NCBI RefSeq assembly: GCF_003943615.1
Contig: NZ_RJPZ01000008.1
Coordinates: 1 to 64,000, forward strand
DNA length: 64,000 nt
Reading direction: 5' to 3'
Source of the DNA: Streptococcus australis
Lineage (GTDB): Bacteria > Bacillota > Bacilli > Lactobacillales > Streptococcaceae
The first letter of the stretch is position 1. Every line of letters begins with the position of its first letter. Under the pieces are notes generated by a model. That model searched no databases, was not told where the DNA came from, and saw nothing but the letters and a program-made list of their open reading frames with translations. The position numbers and the translations under genes were made by a program. Shown here piece by piece: positions 17,871 to 26,695 of the stretch.

Positions 17871-17899
17871 ATTTTATGTAAAACAATAGTTTGTCTAAA
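17871..17899 (-). promoter_or_regulatory. candidate minus-strand promoter for the structured element
   Basis: TTTAGA (17899-17894), 17 nt, TAAAAT (17876-17871). A transcript from here to the terminator at 17621 would be about 240 nt and cover the 15-bp hairpin and the structured element. AT-rich DNA makes such matches cheap. Confidence 0.4.
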
Positions 17900-17904
17900 T
17901 TCAA

Positions 17905-17928
17905 AGACCAGCCCAGTTGGACTAGTCT
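17905..17928 (-). terminator. adhP terminator hairpin (imperfect copy of 17631-17654)
   Basis: An imperfect palindrome that lies 16 nt past the adhP stop and is followed on the minus strand by TTTGAATTT. It differs from the perfect copy at 17631-17654 in three bases, all in its right half, and is a weaker terminator. Confidence 0.6.
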
Positions 17929-17943
17929 TGTAGATTCAGTTGT

Positions 17944-18966
17944 TTAGTTGGTGAAGTCAAGTACCATACGTCCTTGAATAGTTCCAGCTTCCATTTCGTC
18001 AAAGACCTTAACAGCATCTTCTACTGGGCGTTTTTGAACGACTGGCACTACCAAACCTTCTGCACCAAATTGGAAGGCTTCTTCTAAGTCTTTACGAGTT
18101 CCAACAAGAGAACCAATGACTTGGATACCATCTAGTACTGTTTTCACAATGCTGAGGTCCATCATTTCTGAAGGAAGTCCGACTGCAATAACGCGTCCAC
18201 CAGCACGAACAGAATCAACAGCTTGGTTGAAGGCTACTTTTGAAACAGCGGTTACGACAGCAGAGTGAGCGCCACCATTTGTTTTTTCTTGGATCAATCC
18301 TGGAACGTCTTCTACTTCACGACCGTTGATAACGAAGTCTGCACCAACTTCTTTCGCCAATTCCAGTTTATCATTATTGATGTCGACAGCGATGACATGA
18401 GCGTTGAAGACTTTCTTAGCATATTGAACAGCTAAGTTACCTAGTCCCCCAGCTCCGTAGATGACAATCCATTGTCCTGGTTCAGCTTTGGCTTCTTTGA
18501 TAGCTTTATAGGTTGTAACCCCGGCACAGGTAATAGAAGAAGCTTGCGCTGGATCTAATCCTTCTGGTACTTTTACTGCGTAATCTGCAGTAACAATACA
18601 TTGTTCAGCCATTCCTCCATCAACAGAGTAACCAGCATTTTTTACAGTACGGCAAAGGGTTTCACGACCAGTTGTACAGTATTCACAAGTTCCACACCCT
18701 TCGAAGAACCAAGCGACGCTGACACGGTCCCCAATTTTAAGGCTCTTAACATCAGGAGCAAGTTCTTTAACAATTCCGATTCCTTCGTGTCCGAGTACAC
18801 GGCCTGGAACTTTACCGAAGTCTCCGTGAGCAACGTGCAAGTCAGTATGGCAGACACCACAGTATTCGATTTGAACAAGTGCTTCCCCTGTTTCCAATGG
18901 ACGCATGTCTTTGTTTGCAACGATTTCAACACCAGTACCTTCTGGATTTACAACAACAGCCTTCAT
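17944..18966 (-). CDS. adhP: zinc-dependent alcohol dehydrogenase AdhP
   Basis: A 340-aa medium-chain dehydrogenase that interconverts ethanol (and similar alcohols) and aldehydes with NAD(H). It has the catalytic zinc Cys in [11 protein letters not shown] and His in GHEGIG. The structural zinc cysteines are in [16 protein letters not shown], and the Rossmann motif is [18 protein letters not shown] at 18966 follows GAGGAGG; the five extra upstream codons include that site and are rejected. Monocistronic, with a cre-like site in its promoter, so sugar control is likely. Confidence 0.93.
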   Translation of the reverse strand: MKAVVVNPEGTGVEIVANKDMRPLETGEALVQIEYCGVCHTDLHVAHGDFGKVPGRVLGHEGIGIVKELAPDVKSLKIGDRVSVAWFFEGCGTCEYCTTGRETLCRTVKNAGYSVDGGMAEQCIVTADYAVKVPEGLDPAQASSITCAGVTTYKAIKEAKAEPGQWIVIYGAGGLGNLAVQYAKKVFNAHVIAVDINNDKLELAKEVGADFVINGREVEDVPGLIQEKTNGGAHSAVVTAVSKVAFNQAVDSVRAGGRVIAVGLPSEMMDLSIVKTVLDGIQVIGSLVGTRKDLEEAFQFGAEGLVVPVVQKRPVEDAVKVFDEMEAGTIQGRMVLDFTN

Positions 18967-19082
18967 AGTTTTCCTCCTCAAGAGCTTAGTAGATTAGAGA
19001 CGGTAATAAAACGAGAAGTAAAATCACTAGAATCATTATCGTATGAAACGAGCTAGGCTCCTTTTTTATTTTTGTTATGTTA

Positions 19083-19120
19083 ATTTTATCACAAACTTTA
19101 TCAGTTAGCAAGCGTTTACA
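19083..19120 (-). promoter_or_regulatory. adhP promoter with overlapping cre-like site
   Basis: TTGCTA (19111-19106), 17 nt, TAAAAT (19088-19083) on the minus strand. TGTAAACGCTTGCT (19120-19107) overlaps the -35 and matches the cre consensus at most positions, with a mismatch near the 3' end. Confidence 0.65.
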
Positions 19121-19202
19121 TAGAAAATTTCTGAAAATAATTTTAACCGGTTAAATATTTTTCGGAAAAGAATCCGTCGATGTTTTCTTATTTAGTAAGA
19201 AA

Positions 19203-19246
19203 ACAAAAAAAGCTTGAATCCCTTCTTGTAAAAGGTGATTCAAGCG
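19203..19246 (-). terminator. terminator of the HAD phosphatase gene
   Basis: GCTTGAATC and GATTCAAGC pair around a 16-nt loop, followed on the minus strand by TTTTTTTG. Confidence 0.85.
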
Positions 19247-19253
19247 GTTCGTC

Positions 19254-20066
19254 TTAAAGGAAGAGTTTTTCTAGTTGACGAGCAACACCGTCCTGATCAT
19301 TGGTATAATCGGTTAGTTTATCCGCATAGGGGAGGAGGATAGGATTGGCATTTTTCATAGCATAACCAGTTCCTGCGAAAGCCAACATGTCTGTATCGTT
19401 TTGCTCATCCCCAAAAGCAATCAAGTCTTTCCGATCAAGTCCGTAAGTCTCGAGGAGATAGTTGAGGGCAAAGGCCTTATTAACCCCTTTTGGAGCGCAC
19501 TCCAGAATATTGAGTGGCCCACCCCAACTATTGATTTCCAACTCATGATGGTAGTAGGCACGCATTTCTTCGGCTAAAGCATACTTATCTTCAGCGCGTG
19601 TTTGAAAGAGGATAGCATTCGGATTTTCGGTAACTTTGCGAGCTTCGAATTTTGTTTTGGAGGAGATTTTAGAAACCCCAAATAAGGCAGGATCAATAGT
19701 ATGGTGGTAGGTGTGTGTGACATAGAACTTATTGCGATATTCCCCTGCAATAAAGTCCGCCTGGATGTCATTTTCTCTCTCGACCATATCCAGGAGGTAT
19801 TTTTTATCAAGGGTCATCGATAGTTCTTTCGACCATTTTTTATTTGGAATATGAGTGAGAGCACCGTTAAAGTTAACCATGGGACTTTCCAATCCCAATT
19901 CCTTATAGATATGATCTGCCATTCGATAGGGACGCCCAGTTGTAATAATGACCTGGTGACCTTGTTCACTGATTTTCTGAATGGTTTCAATCGTATAGGG
20001 TGATAATTTACTCTCAGAATTTAATAAGGTGCCATCTAAATCGACAGCGATTAGTTTTTTATTCAT
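19254..20066 (-). CDS. Cof-type HAD-IIB family sugar-phosphatase-like hydrolase
   Basis: A 270-aa haloacid-dehalogenase hydrolase of the Cof/YidA group. Motif I is DLDGTL (residues 9-14), motif II is TTGRPYR, the motif III lysine lies in the GVNKAFAL segment, and motif IV is GDEQNDTDML. Between them sits the C2B cap domain that selects substrate. Such enzymes remove phosphate from sugar phosphates or flavin nucleotides; the substrate here is not readable. AAAGGATTTTCCT precedes ATG. It is monocistronic with its own terminator. Confidence 0.9.
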   Translation of the reverse strand: MNKKLIAVDLDGTLLNSESKLSPYTIETIQKISEQGHQVIITTGRPYRMADHIYKELGLESPMVNFNGALTHIPNKKWSKELSMTLDKKYLLDMVERENDIQADFIAGEYRNKFYVTHTYHHTIDPALFGVSKISSKTKFEARKVTENPNAILFQTRAEDKYALAEEMRAYYHHELEINSWGGPLNILECAPKGVNKAFALNYLLETYGLDRKDLIAFGDEQNDTDMLAFAGTGYAMKNANPILLPYADKLTDYTNDQDGVARQLEKLFL

Positions 20067-20237
20067 AGGAAAATCCTTTCATTTGTATAGTTTTTCGTAC
20101 TCTAAATAAGGAATATTTTATAGAGTAAAGAGCACCATATTTTAAGAAGAATGCTACCATTATACCAGATAAATAGGAAAATTTCAGTCTTTCGAATGGT
20201 AAAGGATGTGCCACGAAAGATTGTCCAGATGAATCTC

Positions 20238-20266
20238 TTGTAAAAGTGAATGTTATTTGATAAAAT
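20238..20266 (+). promoter_or_regulatory. promoter of the purine permease gene
   Basis: TTGTAA (20238-20243), 17 nt, TAAAAT (20261-20266). No purine-riboswitch fold was recognised in the 60-nt leader. Confidence 0.7.
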
Positions 20267-20327
20267 ATTGGTATTGTTCGTGATTGAATCGCGGGCAGAT
20301 TTATTTTTTAAGGAGTTTATTGGAAAA

Positions 20328-21749
20328 ATGGATAAGTTTTTTAAACTATCTGAACATGGAACGACGGTTCGTACAGAGGTGTTAGCTGGTTTAACGACCT
20401 TCTTTGCCATGTCTTATATCTTGTTTGTAAACCCTCAAATGCTTTCTCAAACAGGTATGCCTGCTCAAGGAGTATTTCTAGCAACCATTATTGGGTCAGT
20501 CGTTGGAACTCTCATGATGGCTTTCTATGCCAATCTACCTTATGCCCAAGCACCAGGGATGGGATTGAATGCCTTCTTTACCTTTACAGTGGTATTTGGG
20601 ATGGGCTATTCTTGGAAAGAAGCTTTGGGAATGGTCTTCATTTGTGGATTGATTTCTTTGATTATCACATTAACCAATGTTCGGAAAATGATTATTGAGT
20701 CTATTCCAAATGCTTTGCGTTCAGCTATCTCAGCTGGTATCGGAATTTTCTTGGCCTACGTTGGAATTAAAAATGCTGGCCTGTTGAAGTTTTCGATTGA
20801 TCCACATACCTATACAGTAGCAGGAGAAGGGGCTGATAAGGCAAATGCGGCGATTACAGCAAATTCTGCAGCGGTCCCAGGACTTGTTAACTTCAATAGT
20901 CCGACAGTCCTCCTTGCATTGGCTGGTTTAGCCATTACTGTTTTCTTTGTCATCAAGGGCATTAAAGGAGGAATTATCCTATCTATCCTTACGACAACAG
21001 TCCTCGCTATTGTGTTTGGCATTGTTGATCTTTCAACGATTGACTTTGGTAGTACCCATCTTGGAGCAGCTGTCAATGATCTTGGGAAAATTTTTGGTGC
21101 TGCACTTGGTTCAGAAGGATTAGGTTCTTTGATTACCAATACTTCTCGTCTTCCTGAAACCTTGATGGCTATTCTCGCTTTCTCATTGACAGATATCTTT
21201 GATACTATTGGTACCTTGATTGGAACAGGTGAAAAAGTTGGTATTGTTGCCACAAATGGTGAAAATCACCAATCCGCTAAATTGGATAAAGCCCTTTATT
21301 CAGACCTCGTAGCGACATCTGTTGGTGCAATTGCGGGTACTTCGAATGTGACGACTTATGTTGAGTCAGCTGCGGGTATTGGAGCTGGTGGACGGACTGG
21401 TCTGACAGCCCTCGTAGTAGCCCTCTGTTTCGCTGTGTCAAGTATTTTTAGTCCCCTTCTTGCCATTGTGCCAACTGCAGCGACAGCACCAATTTTGATT
21501 ATCGTTGGGATTATGATGTTAAGTAGCTTGAAAAACATCCATTGGGATGATATGGCAGAAGCTGTACCAGCTTTCTTCACCTCTATCTTTATGGGGTTCA
21601 GCTATTCAATCACAAATGGGATTGCAGCAGGTTTTATTACTTATACAGTGACTAAACTTGTCAAAGGTGAAGCCAAAGAGGTTCACAGTATGATTTGGAT
21701 TTTAGATGCTTTGTTTATCCTGAACTTTATCAGTATGGCCTTGCACTAG
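20328..21749 (+). CDS. pbuG: NCS2-type purine permease (AzgA/PbuG group)
   Basis: A 473-aa membrane protein with about 12-14 helices that imports purine bases, most likely guanine and hypoxanthine, by proton symport. Family hallmarks are the start FFKLSEHGTTVRTEVLAGLTTFFAMSYIL (landmark), PGMGLNAFFTFTV, and the transport segment FSLTDIFDTIGTLIGTG. I start at ATG 20328, which gives the family N terminus. AAGGAG lies 13 nt upstream, rather far, so the GGA at 20322 may also help. Substrate choice between guanine/hypoxanthine and adenine is not certain. Confidence 0.88.
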   Translation: MDKFFKLSEHGTTVRTEVLAGLTTFFAMSYILFVNPQMLSQTGMPAQGVFLATIIGSVVGTLMMAFYANLPYAQAPGMGLNAFFTFTVVFGMGYSWKEALGMVFICGLISLIITLTNVRKMIIESIPNALRSAISAGIGIFLAYVGIKNAGLLKFSIDPHTYTVAGEGADKANAAITANSAAVPGLVNFNSPTVLLALAGLAITVFFVIKGIKGGIILSILTTTVLAIVFGIVDLSTIDFGSTHLGAAVNDLGKIFGAALGSEGLGSLITNTSRLPETLMAILAFSLTDIFDTIGTLIGTGEKVGIVATNGENHQSAKLDKALYSDLVATSVGAIAGTSNVTTYVESAAGIGAGGRTGLTALVVALCFAVSSIFSPLLAIVPTAATAPILIIVGIMMLSSLKNIHWDDMAEAVPAFFTSIFMGFSYSITNGIAAGFITYTVTKLVKGEAKEVHSMIWILDALFILNFISMALH

Positions 21750-21764
21750 AATGGAAATAGAGGA

Positions 21765-21797
21765 AAGCTTGGACGAATAGTCCAGGCTTCTTTTTAT
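21765..21797 (+). terminator. terminator after the purine permease gene
   Basis: AAGCTTGGAC pairs with GTCCAGGCTT (one G-U pair), followed by CTTTTTATTG. Confidence 0.85.
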
Positions 21798-21872
21798 TGT
21801 TTCAAGTGAGAGAGAAGGATGATTGACGAAAAATTGTGGGCAAGAATCAATTATTTTTGGTATAATGGTGGA

Positions 21873-22322
21873 ATGAAAAGTCAAAATGAACAAGAGTTGA
21901 TTGCCCTTGGGAAACAGCTGGGGCAACGATTAGAAAAACAGGATGTAGTGATTCTGACAGGAGATCTGGGGGCAGGGAAAACAACCTTTACAAAAGGCCT
22001 TGCTCAAGGTTTGGATATTCGCCAGATGATCAAAAGTCCTACTTATACTATCGTGAGAGAATATGAAGGCCGATTGCCCTTGTATCACCTGGATGTCTAT
22101 CGTATTGGGGACGATCCAGATTCGATTGATTTGGATGACTTTTTGTTTGGTGAAGGGGTTACCGTCATTGAGTGGGGAGAGTTGCTAGAGACCAGCCTTC
22201 CTGCTGGATATTTAAAGGTTGAACTGCTAAAGGACGGTGATGGACGTGAGATACGCTTGTCAGCTGTCGGTGAACGTGCAGAACAATTAAGGGAGTCATT
22301 TTTGACTTCTGTAGGAGCTTGA
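21873..22322 (+). CDS. tsaE: TsaE, ATPase for tRNA t6A modification
   Basis: TsaE works with TsaB and TsaD to add threonylcarbamoyl to A37 of ANN-decoding tRNAs. The 149-aa protein has the Walker A loop GDLGAGKTTFTKG, SPTYTIVREYEG, and the DVYRIGD and IEWGE segments of the family. I start at ATG 21873 (MKSQNEQELIALG) because a TGGTATAAT -10 lies just upstream; this makes the longer in-frame form from 21819 unlikely. It begins a three-gene operon with a GNAT protein and an LCP protein, the same order as in pneumococcus. Confidence 0.93.
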   Translation: MKSQNEQELIALGKQLGQRLEKQDVVILTGDLGAGKTTFTKGLAQGLDIRQMIKSPTYTIVREYEGRLPLYHLDVYRIGDDPDSIDLDDFLFGEGVTVIEWGELLETSLPAGYLKVELLKDGDGREIRLSAVGERAEQLRESFLTSVGA

Positions 22323-22324
22323 AG

Positions 22325-22858
22325 ATGGAACAGGTACTAGATCTCTTTTTGAAAGAGGCTGAAGCTTCGGATGCACAGTCTTTACTTGAATTTTTTAAAG
22401 ATGTAGCGACTGAATCTGATTTTACGACCTTGGCTCCAGAAGGACTTGGGATGACCAAGCAAGAGTTGGAAATTTTTGCAGAAAAACAAGCACAAACAGA
22501 CAATCAATTATGTCTCTTGTTATACTTGGGTGATGATCTGGTAGGCGTCTTAAATATTGTCGCGGATCAAAATAGAGCCTTGCGTCATATTGGAGATCTC
22601 TTTATTGTTATTCGGAAGATATACTGGAATAAAGGCTTCGGTCGCCTTCTTCTAAAAGAAGGAATCGCATGGGCGGAAGGTACCAACCTCCTTCGGAAGT
22701 TAGACCTCAGTGTCCAGGTTCGAAATGAACGGGCTATCCGTCTCTACCAAACGCTAGGATTTGAAATTGAAGGTCTCCGCAAGAGAGGCGTGTACAAGGA
22801 AGGGGAATATCTGGATGTTTACCTAATGGGCAAACTGATAGATGGACAGTATCAATGA
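22325..22858 (+). CDS. GNAT family N-acetyltransferase
   Basis: A 177-aa acetyltransferase. The acetyl-CoA loop is NKGFGRLLLKEGIAWAEG and the C-terminal part RNERAIRLYQTLGFEIEGLRKRG is typical of the family. The substrate is unknown. ATG at 22325 has GGAG 7 nt upstream; a TTG at 22319 is possible but closer to that site. It overlaps lytR by four bases and follows tsaE by two, so all three are co-translated. Confidence 0.88.
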   Translation: MEQVLDLFLKEAEASDAQSLLEFFKDVATESDFTTLAPEGLGMTKQELEIFAEKQAQTDNQLCLLLYLGDDLVGVLNIVADQNRALRHIGDLFIVIRKIYWNKGFGRLLLKEGIAWAEGTNLLRKLDLSVQVRNERAIRLYQTLGFEIEGLRKRGVYKEGEYLDVYLMGKLIDGQYQ

Positions 22859-24024
22859 TTAAAAAAATTCTATTAATGTTTTTTAGTTTGTTAGCAGTAA
22901 CGACGATTGGGATTGGAGCGTACGGGCTGACCATCCTTAATCAGTCGACAAATGCGTTGAGTAAGACCTATAAAGGAATCGGCGGTGAAAACAATGTCAT
23001 TGCAGAAAACAAACCAATGACCATCTTGCTCATGGGGGTCGATACTGGATCAGGCTCACGAGAGGATCAGTGGGTAGGAAACAGTGATACGATGATTCTG
23101 GTGACGGTGAATCCACAGACGCGTGAAACAACGATTATGAGCTTGGAACGGGATATCTTAACCAATATTACGCAGGACGGAGAAACTGTTCAAGCTAAGC
23201 TGAACGCAGCTTATGCTCAAGGTGGGGCCGAGTTGGCCATTGAAACCATCCAAGATTTGATGAATATTCATATTGACCGTTATGCGATGATTAATATGAA
23301 AGGCCTAGTCCAACTGGTTGATAAGGTCGGTGGGATAACGGTAAACAATCCATTTGATTTCGATATTTCGATTGAAGAAAACGAACCAGAATATACAGCC
23401 AAAATTCCACCTGGTCGTCAAGAAATTGACGGAGAACAAGCGTTAGTATACTCACGAATGCGTTATCAAGATCCAGAAGGAGACTATGGTCGTCAAAAGC
23501 GTCAACGAGAAGTCATCGAAAAGATCATCAAGAAAGTATTGACTTTAGATGGTCTGAGCAATTATCAAGGAATTATTGAAGCGGTTAGTGATAATATGCA
23601 GACCAATATCTCCTTGGATACGGATAGTTTGATGCAGTTGATGGGCTATCGAGATGCCTTGAAGAACATCCGTATGGAACAGTTGAAAGGTGAAGATGCC
23701 ACCCTTGCCGATGGCGGTAGTTACCAAATTGTTACTTCAGAACACCTGTTGAAGATGCAGAATATACTGCGTAAAAGTCTTGGCTTATCGCCTTTACGCA
23801 AGCTTAAAACGAGTGCTGTTTTATTAGATGGAGACGAATCTGCGGGAACTGTTTCATCAGAACGTGGTGAAGCTTCAGTAGAATCGAGCCAGGATACTGG
23901 TGGAGGATATTATGAACCTTCCTATGTTCCAGAAACTACTGTAAGCTCAGAAGCAATTACACAATACCAACCGACAGTGACTCCTTCTACGGATACAACA
24001 GTAGCCGGTGCTGGAGGAAACTAA
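22855..24024 (+). CDS. lytR: LytR-CpsA-Psr (LCP) family cell-wall ligase
   Basis: LCP proteins attach teichoic acids or capsule to peptidoglycan on the outer face of the membrane. The 389-aa protein has one N-terminal membrane anchor (about residues 3-25) and an extracellular LCP domain with MGVDTGSGSREDQWVGNSDTM (landmark), ERDI and YSRMRYQDPEGDYGRQKRQ. A Ser/Thr-rich tail covers about residues 320-389. The older name LytR transcriptional regulator is misleading. Last gene of the tsaE operon. Confidence 0.92.
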   Translation: MIKKILLMFFSLLAVTTIGIGAYGLTILNQSTNALSKTYKGIGGENNVIAENKPMTILLMGVDTGSGSREDQWVGNSDTMILVTVNPQTRETTIMSLERDILTNITQDGETVQAKLNAAYAQGGAELAIETIQDLMNIHIDRYAMINMKGLVQLVDKVGGITVNNPFDFDISIEENEPEYTAKIPPGRQEIDGEQALVYSRMRYQDPEGDYGRQKRQREVIEKIIKKVLTLDGLSNYQGIIEAVSDNMQTNISLDTDSLMQLMGYRDALKNIRMEQLKGEDATLADGGSYQIVTSEHLLKMQNILRKSLGLSPLRKLKTSAVLLDGDESAGTVSSERGEASVESSQDTGGGYYEPSYVPETTVSSEAITQYQPTVTPSTDTTVAGAGGN

Positions 24025-24044
24025 ATCATTTCTCTTCTAATAAT

Positions 24045-24080
24045 AAAAAGGTTTTGAGACGACTGTCTCAAAACCTTTTT
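24045..24080. terminator. bidirectional terminator after lytR
   Basis: AAAAAGGTTTTGAGAC and its complement around GACT, with T-run and A-run on the two sides. It serves lytR (+) and the small coiled-coil gene (-). Confidence 0.9.
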
Positions 24081-24083
24081 TGC

Positions 24084-24377
24084 TTATTCGTGATTCGATT
24101 TCTCAGACCAAATAGTTTGGATTTGTTCTACAGAAGCATTGGCTTGCTGAGAGAAGACCCTTGCTTTATAGGAAAAGTCTTCCAGTAATTGATTTAAAAG
24201 AACTCTTTGCTCTTGGATGATTTCAATATTTTTTTTGATGTTAGAAAGGTTTGATTGGATTCCTTCGGTTAGTTGTTTGGTTTCACTGAATTCATTTTTC
24301 AGAGGTTCGCGATTTTTAACCAGTTGATAGCTGATGGTTGCTCCAGTCGCAAACCAAAATAGATCTCTTAATTTCAT
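24084..24377 (-). CDS. small uncharacterised protein, membrane-linked coiled coil
   Basis: A 97-aa protein I cannot assign. The first 20 residues (MKLRDLFWFATGATISYQLV) form a short hydrophobic, probably membrane-touching segment. The rest is polar and heptad-like (about 30-90), suggesting one long helix or coiled coil, similar in layout to YtxH-type proteins. AAGGAGC precedes ATG. It starts 13 nt after the HIT gene and shares its transcript. Confidence 0.75.
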   Translation of the reverse strand: MKLRDLFWFATGATISYQLVKNREPLKNEFSETKQLTEGIQSNLSNIKKNIEIIQEQRVLLNQLLEDFSYKARVFSQQANASVEQIQTIWSEKSNHE

Positions 24378-24390
24378 AGTAAGCTCCTTT

Positions 24391-24804
24391 TTAATGGTTT
24401 GAGATATCCTTGGCTAATTGGGCAAGGCGATCAAAATCAGGTTCATGGGCAATGAAGTCAATTTTTAAGTCGTCATCTTGAGAGTAGCGCGGAAGAATAT
24501 GGACATGGGTGTGGAAGACAGATTGTCCTGCGATTTCTTCCATATTGCTAATGATGTTCATCCCTTGAGGCTGCGTAGCATTCTCCACTTTTTTGGTCAC
24601 TGTTGAAACGACGTTAAAGAGATCAGCCGTTTCATCTGGCGTCATTTCCAACAGATTGCGGGCATGTTTTTTTGGAATCACAAGGGTATGGCCTGGAGTG
24701 ACCTGAGAAATATCTAAAAAAGCAAGAAACTGGTCATCTTCGTAGACCTTAGAAGCAGGAATGTCTCCAGAAACAATCTTACAAAAAATACAATCTGAAA
24801 CCAT
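24391..24804 (-). CDS. hit: HIT family nucleotide-binding hydrolase
   Basis: A 137-aa histidine-triad protein. The N terminus is CIFCKIVSGDIPASKVYED and the active triad is HTHVHILPR. Such proteins cleave nucleoside phosphoramidates or dinucleotide polyphosphates; the physiological substrate is open. GAGGT precedes ATG. It is divergent from ecsA, with which HIT genes are commonly paired in Firmicutes, and is followed by the small coiled-coil gene. Confidence 0.92.
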   Translation of the reverse strand: MVSDCIFCKIVSGDIPASKVYEDDQFLAFLDISQVTPGHTLVIPKKHARNLLEMTPDETADLFNVVSTVTKKVENATQPQGMNIISNMEEIAGQSVFHTHVHILPRYSQDDDLKIDFIAHEPDFDRLAQLAKDISNH

Positions 24805-24833
24805 AAATATACCTCAATTTAGCTAGATTTTGT

Positions 24834-24839
24834 TATAAT
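24834..24839 (+). promoter_or_regulatory. -10 of the ecsAB-ccrZ-trmB operon
   Basis: TATAAT preceded by TGT (extended -10), 32 nt before ecsA. The -35 is weak. The reverse strand of the same AT-rich patch may serve the HIT gene. Confidence 0.55.
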
Positions 24840-24871
24840 ATAAGAACATTATACCAGAAAGATAGAAAAAT

Positions 24872-25603
24872 ATGTTAGAAACAAAAAACCTGACAGGAGG
24901 CTATGTCAATATCCCTGTCTTAAAAGATGTTAGTTTTGAGGTTGGCGATGGTCAATTGATTGGATTGATTGGCTTGAATGGAGCAGGAAAGTCAACGACC
25001 ATTAATGAAATTATAGGTCTCCTGCGTCCTTATGCTGGTGAAATCCGGATTGATGGCTTGACTCTAGTGGCTTCTCCAAGTGCTTATCGCAAAAAAATTG
25101 GTTATATCCCAGAAACCCCTAGCCTTTATGAAGAGTTAACCTTACGTGAGCATATTGAGACAGTAGCTATGGCCTATGATTTGGATCAAGAAGCTGTTTT
25201 TGCGCGGGTGACTCCTCTCCTGAAGCAATTTCGACTAGAGGAAAAATTGGATTGGTTTCCTGTCCATTTTTCTAAGGGGATGAAACAAAAGGTCATGATC
25301 ATTTGTGCCTTTGCTGTTGATCCAAGTTTGTTTATTGTGGATGAGCCCTTTTTAGGCTTAGATCCAGTTGCAATCTCAGATTTAATTCAACTATTGAATG
25401 CAGAGAAAGAAAAAGGAAAATCTATTTTAATGAGTACCCATGTTCTGGATTCTGCTGAAAAAATGTGTGATGCCTTTGTCATCCTCCATAAGGGACAGGT
25501 CCGTGCCCAGGGGACTTTAGAGGAATTGCGAAAAGAGTTTGGAATGGCAGATGCGGATTTGAATGAGATTTACCTTGCACTAACAAAAGAGGCTGACCGA
25601 TGA
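24872..25603 (+). CDS. ecsA: Ecs-type ABC transporter ATPase (EcsA/PptA)
   Basis: A 243-aa ATP-binding subunit: Walker A GLNGAGKST, a signature shifted to the FSKGMKQKVMI form seen in Ecs proteins, and Walker B LFIVDEPFLGLD. In streptococci this pair is called PptAB and exports short peptide pheromones such as SHP/XIP precursors. It overlaps ecsB by four bases. The peptide-export role is knowledge of the family, not seen in the sequence. Confidence 0.9.
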   Translation: MLETKNLTGGYVNIPVLKDVSFEVGDGQLIGLIGLNGAGKSTTINEIIGLLRPYAGEIRIDGLTLVASPSAYRKKIGYIPETPSLYEELTLREHIETVAMAYDLDQEAVFARVTPLLKQFRLEEKLDWFPVHFSKGMKQKVMIICAFAVDPSLFIVDEPFLGLDPVAISDLIQLLNAEKEKGKSILMSTHVLDSAEKMCDAFVILHKGQVRAQGTLEELRKEFGMADADLNEIYLALTKEADR

Positions 25604-26655
25604 TAGAAGTACTAAAAAAGAGGAAAGCGAGCTTTCGCAATCAGTGTTTGAAATATTCCCGCTATGTGTTTAATGATCACTTTGTTCTCTTTCTCTTGAT
25701 TTTTCTAGGTTTTTTAGCAGTTCAGTACAGCCAATTTTTGCGCTCTTTACCAGAAGATAAGAGCCTTCTCCTCCTTGTACTTACCCTAGCTCCCTTTCTC
25801 CTGCTTCCTGTTGGTTCAATCGCAACCTATGTTGAGAAGCCAGATATGATTTTCCTCCTAGTAAAAGAAGAGGAATTGAAGGGCTATTTGAAACAACAAA
25901 CCTTACGAGCGACTATTTTCTGGGGAATTGTGCAAACCTTTGTGCTTGTCCTGTTTGTCCCTTTGGCTCTGGCTTTAGGACTGTCTCTTTCCATTGTAGG
26001 GGTTTATTTGGTTGCTCTCTTTCTCTTGAAAGTTCTTGTTTTTCAAGGGAAGGGGAAAAGATTCTATAACCAGGCGGGTCTTGATTGGAAGCGAATCGTA
26101 GAGCTTGAAAATCTGAGAAAGCAAAGCATTCTAAGGTTTTTTGCCCTTTTTACAACAGTAAAAGGAATGACTAATAGCGTAAAACGGCGGGCTTATTTAG
26201 ACAAGCTGACAAAAATGGTTCCGAAAGTCAGCGACAAGACCTGGAACAACTTGTATCTCCGTTCTTATCTCAGAAATGGGGATCTGTTTTCCATGAGTCT
26301 ACGGCTATTAGGACTATCAATAGCTGTCTTTCTCTTCATCCCGCAAACACTAGTAGCAGTGGCTGTCACTGGACTCTTGAATTATTTACTTGTTTTTCAA
26401 TTGCTTGGACTCTACAAGGCCTTTGACTATCAATATTTAACGCGACTTTTCCCCTTGGAAATTCGTGCTAAAACACGAGGGCTTCTTCAAACAGTTCAAT
26501 CGGTGACTTTATTTGTGGTTCTCGTCGAAGGAGGCCTAGGATTGGTGGTCTTTGAAGACAAACTTCTGGTCTTGGCCTTGCTAGCTTTCACAGCCTTTTT
26601 AGCCCATGTTTATGCACCTTTCAAGGTGAGACGATTAGTTGACGAAACGCCTTAA
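25600..26655 (+). CDS. ecsB: Ecs-type ABC transporter permease (EcsB/PptB)
   Basis: A 351-aa integral membrane partner of EcsA with about six to eight hydrophobic segments, for example around residues 30-45, 55-75, 105-150, 230-270 and 300-325. The fold matches EcsB. ATG overlaps the ecsA stop. ccrZ follows after 40 nt. Confidence 0.88.
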   Translation: MIEVLKKRKASFRNQCLKYSRYVFNDHFVLFLLIFLGFLAVQYSQFLRSLPEDKSLLLLVLTLAPFLLLPVGSIATYVEKPDMIFLLVKEEELKGYLKQQTLRATIFWGIVQTFVLVLFVPLALALGLSLSIVGVYLVALFLLKVLVFQGKGKRFYNQAGLDWKRIVELENLRKQSILRFFALFTTVKGMTNSVKRRAYLDKLTKMVPKVSDKTWNNLYLRSYLRNGDLFSMSLRLLGLSIAVFLFIPQTLVAVAVTGLLNYLLVFQLLGLYKAFDYQYLTRLFPLEIRAKTRGLLQTVQSVTLFVVLVEGGLGLVVFEDKLLVLALLAFTAFLAHVYAPFKVRRLVDETP

Positions 26656-26695
26656 AATTAGTAAAATAGATGGGAAACTTTTTACGGAGGAATAG

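Noticed and set aside
20067..20327. A purine riboswitch before the purine permease
   Set aside because: The 5' leader after the promoter is only about 60 nt and shows no three-way junction or conserved loop sequence.
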